Origin: Limanda limanda
Lineage: Eukaryota; Chordata; Actinopteri; Pleuronectiformes; Pleuronectidae
Assembly (NCBI RefSeq): GCF_963576545.1
Contig: NC_083637.1
Location: 21,200,507 to 21,264,506 of the forward strand
Direction of reading: 5' to 3'
Length of the DNA: 64,000 nt
Notes under the pieces: generated by a model
What the model saw: only the letters and a program-made list of their open reading frames with translations
The model's database searches: none
What the model was told of the DNA's origin: nothing
Made by a program: the position numbers and the translations under genes
In this document: positions 50,944 to 61,311 of the stretch, in pieces
Layout: each line of letters opens with the position of its first letter
Numbering within the stretch: the first letter of the stretch is position 1

Positions 50944-52850
50944 GGGCCATTCTACCGAATTGGTGCAAAGTATGGTCCCCCAACAAGAAAAACTATTAAC
51001 AAAACAATTAAAGTATTCAGACATAGATATTTACTAAGAATGTGGTATGGTCTATTTAAACCCAAGACATTAAATGAGATAGGGATAAGCTAAATATATA
51101 CAAAATCATCATTTATAGGGTACTTTCTATTGCGAAGTAGCTGTCCCCAACCCTGACATCTAAATTTCAATATCTGTAAATAACACTTTTTAAATTTTTT
51201 AGATTTTTTTCAACGATCTTATTTCAAAGATCTTTATGATTAAATTTAAACAGAACTTGGAAGATTTAGATTTATGGTGGGTTTAATTTTTAAATAAAAA
51301 AACTATACTCAAAAAATCATGTCCCCAGTTTTCATGTCACTACCGAAACACAAGAGTTTTAGTCCATTGGCTGAGCCTGGTTTTTAGCCACACCCCTGCA
51401 TTTTTGACCAGGCAGTGACACTGCATCCCTGTCCCTCATGGCTGAATGGTAAGCAGCTAAATCCCATAGTTTTTATATAAATGTGTTCCAAAGTCTGAAA
51501 ATCAGCGTGTAACCTTAAGAATTGTCACTACCGAAACACATATTCTCTTCAATTAAGTAAACTTTTTTGGGGTTTTATGCAAAGTATTGTGTTTTTATGT
51601 GTGTACACCTCTTCAAAGATGTGTATACTAGCCATGTGCTTGCTAGCATTCTTTAGTTATGCTCAAAGTTAGCTATAATTGTCACTACCGAAACAGTCAC
51701 TACCGAAACATACCGTCACTACCGAAACATAAAGTTCCAACTTCAGGCCTAGTTTAACTGCACATTATTCAACAGTCTGAAGCCGATCTCACTGCTGCAA
51801 TTTGCCAACTCATGAGATGCTAGTTCTGCACAAATACTTTAATGCTGCAAACTGCTCACAGGACCATTTTTACATATCCATTATACAATTTTTCTAATTC
51901 TATGATCAAAATTCACGCACAACATTGGGCGAAACCACCAGAAAACGTCACACAGAGGCATATCCAGATCACCCCAAGAGTGTTCATCGCAGTATGTGAA
52001 AAGTTAAAATTTGTGAATGGATTAGTGATGGTTTCTGACACTAAAACCCCTTAAACATACAGTACAACATAATATCAGTTATTTGTCAATGTTTTCTTCT
52101 ATTTTACTGAACCCAATTGGGTAATGTTTGTACTTTAAATGGTTCTGGACGAACAATTGTTATGTCCTCAAGAATCAAATTATTCTATTGACCACAAAAC
52201 ATTTGTGTTTTTAATATTCCCAACCTATAGCATGTTATGAGTTAAGATTAAGCAATAAGGTTGAGGAAATATGATACAACCTTGCAAACATAATACTGTG
52301 GTCACTACAAAAACAGTGCAATCACTACCAAAACACTGGATGTTTTGTAAAAAATAAAGTATATTGAGTTATCAACTAAAATGTTATGATACTGATTGGT
52401 TTAATGTATGTTCAATTTCATCAGTCATCAACTCTGGAATCAATATGATCAGTATTATGCATTTTACAAAGAGATATTGCATTTAGATTTTGATGAATTG
52501 TATAAATTGAACTTTAAAATTTGCATTTTTATTGATTCAATTGTGAAAACCTTCAAGAAATATTTTTAAAAATACTCTTCAGAGAAAGGAAGGAAACACA
52601 ATTTTAACAGGTTAATAATAATACTTTTTTTCTATAGTTTATTACTATGTTTCGGTAGTGACAATTTTTGAGAGAGGAAAAACATTCCAACACAGTCTGT
52701 AAATACAACATAAAAATTGACGGTTCTTTTACTAGATATGTGTACTTTAGAAATGGTACAATATATATACGGAAAAAGTTTTGGGAATAAAACATACAAA
52801 ATTTCAAAATATTTCCAACCTGACTTTGCACCAATTCGGTAGAATGGCCC
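50944..52850. mobile_element. Non-autonomous DNA transposon with 28-bp perfect TIRs, ATCT duplication and internal TCACTACCGAAACA repeats
   Basis: The element is 1907 bp. Its left end begins GGGCCATTCTACCGAATTGG, and the right end is the exact reverse complement over 28 bases; the sequences diverge after AAAGT. The flanks ATCT at 50940-50943 and 52851-52854 form a 4-bp target duplication. Inside, the 15-mer GTCACTACCGAAACA is exact at 51336, 51524, 51681, 51696 and 51715, imperfect at 52301 and 52321, and inverted at 52648-52662. The core CTACCGAA is shared by the TIR and the internal motif, as expected for a transposase-binding site. No transposase is visible; the longest internal frame (51842-52054, 70 aa) resembles nothing I know. 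Superfamily unassigned; a 4-bp duplication is unlike Tc1 (TA), hAT (8 bp) or piggyBac (TTAA). Confidence 0.85.
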
Positions 52851-55100
52851 ATCTATGAACTGCTGTGTTATGACCAGGTTGGTACATAAATCATAATTAT
52901 TATACATAATGTACAATTTTCTCAATTTTACATACTTTCTTAAATGAGCCTTTAACACGCCCTTTCACGTTACATGATACCCAGTTTTTCGTCCCCTTTT
53001 TTGAGGAGAATTTCAGGTTTCTGTAAATTGAGGCATTTTTTTGTTTTTTAATTTAGCAATACCCTAATATACTATATAAGAGCACCTGTACCACATAGGT
53101 TTAAAACACTTCTCCTTTATCTTTCCTTTCTTTCTTTGAGTTTACAGTACATTTTTTGTGTCTCCCCCTGTCATCTTCTCCCTCCTTTTACCCCTCCTTG
53201 TCTGGCATGTTAATGGATGTTTCCACTCCTATTAAGAATTTAGTAGTGAATTTGTCTGTGAATCCATAGCATTGAGCGAACATGTCCGCCGTAAGCCACA
53301 TAAATGATTTTACACCACAGGGGTGGAGAACCACAGGGGAATAAATGTCTGCTGTCTCATCTCTAATCCCTTCCTTTCCCTCCTATCAGTTCTCTTCCCA
53401 ATACCTCTTTTTCAAATTCACTGCACTTTCCCAGAAAGGATGTGCAGCTCGGCCAGCTTGGATGGTTATTACATTTCACCCCCACAATGTTTCATGAGCA
53501 ACATACACACCTACAAGATCAACTGAGTTTGTATGTTCCTTTGTAGATCTACTTGTACAGCATTGTCGAGCATAATTCAGCCAGAATTATTTTTTGACCT
53601 CAGGGTAAATTAAAGTCTTTATGGCAACAAACTACAATTTTAATTGTTGTGTTCTTCTATGAAACAAACTCAGAGAGTTCGATCTCCTCTGACTAGTGTT
53701 CGTTCTTTGCCCGGTCTCATGTCCTTCCCATGCTGTGTGTAATTTGTGGTTTCCAGGTTTGTGGATATGAGCTGAACACAGTGGTTAGATGGGTATTTGA
53801 CATGGAATCTGCCGTCTGCTCAGCAACATGTTCAACAACTGCTTTGGAACCTTCTATGATAACAGGGTTGAAAATATGTGCGCTGGTGTGAATCTTTCAT
53901 CTGCAATATGTCAGCGAACACTCTTTCATTGGAGCAGGCCGAGGGAAAACGGCAGGAGGGTGTGGAGGTGAAGCTCAGTCACACTTGGTTTATTTTAGCT
54001 GGTGCTGTGGTTTCACTGTGTATGGTTTCTCCAGAGATAATTGGGTACAACTCTTATTTGAAATCTATTCCCTAGTATGCCTTTGATACTCAGGTCTATT
54101 TTAGTTAAAAGAACCTACTGCTACAAAACTATTAATTCAGAGGCTGCATTCGGTGACCGATTGCGTCACAACGTTGCAACTAGGCTGTCTGATTTTGAAG
54201 GCACCTCCAAATATAGTCAACAAATGCATCCCTCCATTCATTAGCAATAAAGGTTGAAACATCCTTCTCAGCTAAACTATCCAGAGATTCATTGCACACC
54301 GGTGACGAAGCTTACATGCAAGCTATGCAGGCTGCTGAGCTGCCGTAAGTAGCCACTCAAAGTAGCTAACGATGCAACGGTAACGCTAGGTCCTCCCTAG
54401 ACCAGACCATCTAATTTCGGTTCGGCCATTGCGGTCTCCTCGGTCACCCAAAAGTATGCCGGCCCTGACACTGCTAGTAACCATGAACACTGATACGGTC
54501 ATTGACTACCACCATCACTTAATCGCTAACGATATCTGTAAGTTATTTAATTTTGGTGCTGTGCTGACCTCTTTAGCTAAAAGTAGCAGCAGAATCTAAA
54601 ACCAAACCTGTCAGCTATTTTGCACATTAGAAAACCTAACCATTCGAAGTCCTGATACTGATACAAATGTTGGGCATTCAATAGAACTTGAGTTCAAATT
54701 GTGTGGGTTTGAACAGTGGTCGGTGCAACCTAAGTTTGAAGAATTGTTGCCTCTGATAAGTGCGTCAGAAATGAAGTCATTTGTTAGTCATTTGTTGGAT
54801 GAGTTCACAGCTCGTAGGTCTAAGCATTTGGGAAGGACACATAGTTTGTTTTTATCATGTCTCAATTCAGCAGAGCTGAGTCACTCCCACAGCACCATTA
54901 ATCTCATGCACAGAAAAGTGATGACAGATGGTGTGCGCATATCATAAGCGTGTGTGTGTATTTGTGTGTCTGTGTTTTGAGGACTGCAGGACGAACACCT
55001 GTGTGGACAAAGTCGTAGATACGTACCAGCAGAGATCACTGACTTCTACACCTGCCTGTTGAGAAAAACAAAACAAACCGCATGCACGTACTCCCCTGCG

Positions 55101-55113
55101 CGCACACACACAC

Positions 55114-55155
<42 letters not shown>
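55101..55155. repeat. (CA)n microsatellite
   Basis: A 55-base CA run with one CG interruption. A shorter CA run follows at 55523-55545. Confidence 0.95.
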
Positions 55156-55157
<2 letters not shown>

Positions 55158-55711
55158 TCATGACAGCACAAGAAGCTATACATTTGAAGTGAACTGGGCT
55201 TGAAAGGTTTTGATGTTTTGGGGTAAAAGCATAAATATGTTACCATGCACACCAGCTGGTTACTACATACAGTCTGCAATAGACAACATGCAATTTTAAT
55301 GGAGCTCTTTAGACAGCATGCTAAGGAGACTCATGGGAAAGATACAAGAAAGAAGTGTTTTGAAGGGAATTTCAGCTTTTACAACTTATTTTGCTCTGGT
55401 TTTATCTCTGCATGGACAGTTACCTGCTGGATCCAACAGTGGAGATCTAACCAGTCAATGGAAAACCCCACAGAGGACAGACAGAGAGTGAAAAGAGGGG
55501 TGGAGGCAGTGCACACTGCTCATACACACACACACACACACACACCCCTTCACACATCAGTCAGACAGCCCTCAAGTCAGGAGAACCCCTGGCTCACCTT
55601 CACACAGATTCAGATTCACAGATCACACACACAAACACACACTCACAGACGTTGTACTGACATGAATCCATGCAGTCACTTTGACTCACATAAACATGCC
55701 CCCTCCTTCCT

Positions 55712-55714
<3 letters not shown>

Positions 55715-55781
<67 letters not shown>
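55715..55781. repeat. (AC)n microsatellite
   Basis: A 67-base AC run. Confidence 0.97.
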
Positions 55782-55783
<2 letters not shown>

Positions 55784-55891
55784 CAAAGATTGCAGCTTGA
55801 CAGGCCAGCAACACTAAGAACCCTCATATGGTCTTTTTTTTCCGAATTGTTCCTCGCAGAAACCCACCTGCTTCTTACAAACTTTCAAGTC

Positions 55892-55894
<3 letters not shown>

Positions 55895-55976
<82 letters not shown>

Positions 55977-56003
55977 ACTTGCTCTCTCTCTCTCTCTCTG
56001 TCT
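55895..56003. repeat. (CT)n microsatellite, interrupted
   Basis: A CT run of about 109 bases with GT and ACTTG interruptions. Confidence 0.95.
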
Positions 56004-57562
56004 GATTTACACTCTCCGTCAGTGTACGTATGCTGGTACTCAGGCACTGTCTTTCTGATGTTCTCTCCCTCTCATCCTGCACTGTACACCCCTATCAGAG
56101 GATCATACACACACACACACTGAACCATGTCTTCTCTATAGACACAATGTAACCATGCTCCGGTCCGTACAGCTGGGCAGATGTGAAGCGCACCGTTTTG
56201 TAATCTTATCTGAAAACTGTTGCCGAGCCAATGGGCCTGCATGCTGGCTGTTATATTGCAATATCTCCTTGATGTGAAATGCAGCTGAAGAAAAAGCTAC
56301 TTCAGGACAAATCTGACTGAGCTGGTGTTTCTTCAGTGTCAGGCGAACATGGGCCAGATGTTGAAGGGTACAGATTAAAAGGCAGCACAGAGCAATGCTT
56401 CAGTATTGTTCAAGGTCAGTCTTGGAATACTGCAGATGAGGGTTCAAGCATCGCATTGCACTTACAAAACCCTTTTTTGAACAAAGGCTAGAATACATTA
56501 AGAGGGCCACAGTAATTCAAACGATACCAATCTTTCTTAACTGAATGATATTCACTCCATTTTCAGAATATTATCCTGATCTGACTGCACTTGAATTACA
56601 GATAAACACAGAATTATCTCATCTAAAGAATCCATTTAGCAGGAGCTCTGTAGCTTTTGATCATACTTTGAAATACTGAAAATCTCTTTCTGTTCCTGAA
56701 TTGTGGGGTTGAAGATTAAGAATTCAATATGGAGGAATTGTTCAGATATTAAAGCTTGAAAATATTTGATATAAAATTCAAAACCTCAGTATCGAACCAC
56801 GGACAAATCTGTGATCTGTCAGTATAGTCCAGCAGTTACCTGTTACTGGAAGTGACCCTGGCCTTTTCCTACTTGAAGGCCAGCAATCGGAAGTAAACTT
56901 TACTACAAGGATCATTTCATTGTAGCACAACCGAATGGTCTTAGGTAGATATTGGTGCCATTGTATTGGGAGACAAAGCAATGCGAGCCACCTGAGTTTC
57001 TTTTATTTGATATAATTTGAGTATTGAGCTAGTACATGATGGTGTCATATTTTTTAGGTACATGTAACCTCAAACAAGGCAGCCATACCAGTGCTAAAAA
57101 TAAAGGCCATATGTTGGCAGACATGAGCCCATTCTTTTTTAAATGCTTGACTTATCCAGGCTTTAGTCTTCTGATAAATCAGATGTCACAGTTGATTCAT
57201 GCATTTTGACTTTGTGTCCCGTTAAAACACAAAGCTTATAGTTGTGAATATTGACAGCATATTACACTGGTCAACTACAGTAGCCAATGGCACTGAATGT
57301 GGAAAGTCATGACAGCCGACAGCTTGGACTGCGAGGAACCCTGTGTGCTGCTTGCAGAATTAATAATCATGGGGAGGTAGTTACAAAGTCGGGTAAGCGT
57401 TATCATTGGATGCAAAATTTGTAAATCCAACTTATTGTCGAATGTCTAATCAAACAGTTCAAACTGAAACCAGTGTGACAAAACTGGAGATATTTTAACA
57501 GTTAACACAGGGTATTTCAGATATATATTTTAAGTGGCCCTTCTTATTTGCTTTTGCAGTTC

Positions 57563-57563
<1 letters not shown>

Positions 57564-57593
<30 letters not shown>

Positions 57594-57607
57594 CTTCTTC
57601 TTCTTCT

Positions 57608-57654
<47 letters not shown>

Positions 57655-57672
57655 TTCTTTTTCTTCTTCTTC
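57564..57672. repeat. (TTC)n trinucleotide microsatellite
   Basis: About 36 CTT units with two single-base changes. The pyrimidine-only strand is the + strand; it is a mirror-type polypurine/polypyrimidine tract. Confidence 0.97.
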
Positions 57673-58076
57673 AGTCTATGTCAAGGTGCATTACCACCAT
57701 CTACTGGATCTACATTCTCTTCTTCCTTCTAACCCACTGTGGTTCTCACTGTGCATCTTAGTATATGAATCTAAGTGATGTGATGTAATGTGATACTACT
57801 CCACCAAGTGCATACCTGACTTTGACATATTAAGTATAAAAAAGACATAAAATGCTTTGTATTAGTAGTTCAGTTTAAATAGACTTCAAGGGCAGGAACG
57901 ACAATTCCCTAAACACATTTCTCAAAGTCAAGACGTAGATTGTCTGTGTTTTCGATTTTGTAACAGTTTTGGACAGCGGCAATGGAGTTTGAAGCTTTGA
58001 TTCTACAAAAATGATGAGGAATTTATGTGGGTGCTTGGAAAGAAAAAAATACCACTGTCAAGTCTAATGCCCTTTC

Positions 58077-58260
58077 TTGCCTTGTCATAGAAAATGAAAG
58101 AAATCCCTGGATCAGCTTAAAATCCAGATCCACTTCAAAATTCAATGGACTTTTTTGGGTCATGCCTCCAAAACATTTAAGTGCCCACAGACAGACAGAC
58201 AGCTATGAAAACATAAGCTCAAAATTTGTATCTATGTTTGTGAACAAGCAGATCAAATTG
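58077..58260 (+). repeat. Dispersed teleost-type repeat fragment
   Basis: Contains ATCCCTGGATCAGC, AAAATTCAATGGACTTTTTT, GGGTCATGCCTCCAAAAC and an ACAGACAGACAGAC tract, in the order seen in the fuller copy at 37915-38245. Confidence 0.4.
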
Positions 58261-59465
58261 ACCAAATAGACTCATGGCAGTAAATAAAACATGTGTTTTT
58301 AACTAAGAAGAGATTTTGTCATCAATTATCCATGCAAATTTTTTCTGCGATACTTAGCATTTTACAGTTTCAAGTTCAGAACACACAAGGTCAGTGATAA
58401 ATCAGAGAAAAAAGATACTGTGATGATGCAATAAACAAGAACAATCTCTCATGGCTTTTTGGGGATACTTTTTATTTTATTTTCTCTCATACCTGTAAAA
58501 AATATATTCTCAAAAATAAATAAATATATGAAATAAATATACTGTATGTCCTAGGTAACAAAATTTCATAAATAAGAATAAAATCTGTCAACATGTTCGT
58601 AAAAGGTATCGGTTCCATGCGGTCAGTTGGAGAACAACACAATTCCTTCACTGGGTTCAAGAATGGATCTCTAGAGTTCCACCAGAACACGCAGTATTAC
58701 AGGACACAGAAGAAGTCCTCATGAAACACCATTGGGCATGTTCTTCTCTTGTTCCTTGCACTTTGTATAAAAGTCACATTTTCTCTGATCACCTCCTTTC
58801 TTTGGGAAGTCCAATCCATGTCATCAGCCGGATACAGATCCATTTTACCCAGAACAAACATGGCTGCTTTCCAGTGCATGAAACTACCTTTTAGTGTAAA
58901 CCAGCCACTCTGTATCGTGAATTATGCATTTCAGTAAATCGTTTACATAGCAGCCACGGTAGTGTTTAGAAAGAAATAAGAAGCCCTACTGAAAACAATG
59001 AAAATGGTAAGACTCAGCAGTCACAGCAGTAGAAAGATATTAGCAGCCAGTTGTTGATCTCAACTAGGAGCTCCACACTTTTTTCCTCTTTAACATGCAG
59101 ACCAGACTAGCAGGTAGTCTTGAGGAAACTCAGTGGAAATCCGTAGTATAACTGTTAGACCACCAGGGCATCCGCATAGGCCAATAAAGCAGCAAGGTAG
59201 CCTGTCTGTCCGTCATGGGGCCTTCACATCCTCAACAGATGGTCCTTGGTGCTGTTAAGTCAAACTCCACCTTCACTCTTCTTCAAAGAGGGTCAGATTC
59301 ATTATTCTGTTCTAGTGAGGGGAGTGTTAATTTGGTGCACTCTTAATGATCTAGCTCAGTGTAGATCAACAAGATCTCCCATCGTCCTGGAGCAGGGGTC
59401 GGGATAGCGTGCACTTGGGTTTGCTTTTCAGCTTAGACCGGCTCTGACTAACGCCCCCGTCAGTC

Positions 59466-61311
59466 TCACCTCTGGCCAAGTATGTCCCTGTACAGCTCCG
59501 GTACTCTATCCGGGTCCACGGGCCTCGGTAAGAAGTGAGTGAACCTCTGATGTCGTCTCGACCTTGTTCCGTCCCGGGCCGTCCCGTCTTTGTTCAAAGC
59601 GACAAAGTAAAATGCACCTTTTTCTCCATGCCGGTAGATGTTGGAGGAGTAGGTATTGTACCAGTTTTCTTCAAATTGCTCCTTAAAAACACATTCTGCT
59701 GAGAGCTTCTCCTACAGGAAGAACGACAAGCAGAAAAAGACGAGACATGAATTTTATGGTTTTAAATGTGTCACCTAAAATATAGGTGCAAGTGAAAATG
59801 ATTAGTGAGCGTTCAATAGTTTGTGTACTCACCGATCCATACAGTTCTCCCCTGGTGTTCATGGCGAGGTAGAGGCCAGTGTCCACCCCTCTGATGCTGA
59901 CCAGTCCTACAGCAAGACTGATGAACTCCAGAATACCTGCACACACATTATATTACATTACATTCACTGGCAGATGCTTTTGTCCAAAGCGACTTACAAT
60001 AATTACTTTCAAAGACATCTGAAAACATCTGAAAACATTTTAGTCTTATTTTTATACATAGTATAATATCCTACAACATAATATATCAGTATGTACCACC
60101 CAAATGCAACATTTCTAATGAGCTGTCAGACTAACTTTTGACTGCACTCAGTCCAGTCAAAAAAGTAAAGTACATGTTCTCCTTAAGGTATGTGTGCACC
60201 AGCTGACTCTGACAAGCAAGGCTGGGTGTCTGGAATGGCCTCTGGCAAGTTACATCCAAGCCTCAAATGGAATAAATCAAGTGCCAGAAGTGCTGAAGCC
60301 TTGCAGCACTAAAAAAAAACTATCTAATAGGTCTACTTTTGATCTGCCGCAGGTAGCAGCTGTTTATGTAGATAACTGAAGATAACCTGGTCAAAGTAAA
60401 GAAAAGCCTCCAGAATCTAATCTAAGGGGAAATGTGGCAGAAATGTGCAAACACAAAATATTCAAACTATTGTTCCACCTTTATTTGCATAAGAACATAT
60501 GATGTTTAACCGGATGCAGTCTAAGATCTCCGTGCGCCATAGATGGTAGTGTCACAATGCAGCAACTGATTGTTGTAACCTGTGAGGCTGTATAGTACCA
60601 TGGATATTAGGGTGCTCCAGTGGGTGTTGAGGCTTAATCTCCCTATACCGTGGGTTATTTCTATGTAAATCCTATTTTGATCCACTTTATGCTCTATGGC
60701 AGAGCACAGAGAATATAAGACATTCAGTTTTAAATATTACCCTTAATTCTTTAATCTCTCTCTAGCTCTCTGTGTGTGTGTGTGTATGTGTGTGGTGTGT
60801 GTGTGGGTTCTCTCCAATGATACCTGTCAGTTGACTTCATCTTACAAAGCCTATAGCGGACATTGAACAATAACCTACTACTACTACGACTATTATTACT
60901 ATTCTAAATATATAATTGTTATTATTAATAATAATAATAATTGCACTTTTATGGTTAATATAAAAAAAGGTCTGTACCGAATCTGCTGTGGTCCTTCCTG
61001 GTGCCCTGCACGGTTCCATCGGGACGGATCTCCAGGTGAAAGCCGGTCCTGCAGTAGAGCTGCCGCCGCCTCAGGATCCCCTTCAGGTGGCTGAGGTCCG
61101 CCAGGCTCCGGGACAGCCTCTCCGCGGACACCAGGTGCTCCTGCTGCTGCCCGTGTCCCCCAATCATCAGTCCCGTCACCGAGTTGTAGTCCACCGCCCC
61201 GGAGGGGGTGAGAATGAAGTGAGAACCCACTGGAGCAGGAGCTGCACCCGCGTGTCCAAAGCTGTCCAGAAATCCGTTGACGAAACTCCCAACCTCGGCC
61301 GCTGCTCCCAT
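59466..61311 (-). CDS. fgf20: Fibroblast growth factor of the FGF9/16/20 subfamily (probable fgf20), 3 exons
   Basis: A secreted heparin-binding ligand of FGF receptors. Minus-strand exons are 61311-60978, 59936-59833 and 59711-59466 (TGA), phases 1 and 0, 227 aa (human FGF20 is 211). The middle exon is 104 nt, the usual FGF size. The beta-trefoil core begins near residue 75 with [20 protein letters not shown], then [34 protein letters not shown], then [14 protein letters not shown], and ends [10 protein letters not shown] plus [12 protein letters not shown]. The N-terminus ([10 protein letters not shown] and PVGSHFIL) resembles FGF20 more than FGF9 or FGF16. No cleavable signal peptide is seen, as usual for this subfamily. 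The ATG at 61311 matches the family start; an in-frame ATG 54 codons upstream is judged to lie in the 5'UTR. I cannot tell fgf20a from fgf20b. Confidence 0.93.
59942..60001 (+). repeat. Dispersed teleost repeat fragment in fgf20 intron 1
   Basis: Reads TTACATTACATTCACTGGCA followed by GATGCTTTTGTCCAAAGCGA and CTTACAAT. This phrase is a very common interspersed-repeat end in fish genomes, from memory; family not named. It abuts the exon 2 acceptor, which lies only about 6 bases away. Confidence 0.55.
60002..60977 (-). other. Remainder of fgf20 intron 1
   Basis: AT-rich intron with a short (GT)n at 60770-60806 and an ATAATAATA patch near 60925. No further exon was recognised. Confidence 0.65.

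Noticed and set aside
51336..52662. Spaced repeats that could suggest a CRISPR-like array
   Set aside because: Spacing is irregular (15 to about 600 bases), one copy is inverted, and the setting is a vertebrate transposon.
54137..54470. Possible element with weak inverted ends (CGGTGACCGA and TCGGTCACCC)
   Set aside because: Only about ten bases match and no clean target duplication was found; it may be a decayed fragment.
55245..55817. 190-aa open frame
   Set aside because: Over half is CA-repeat translation (THTHTH), and the rest has no family features.
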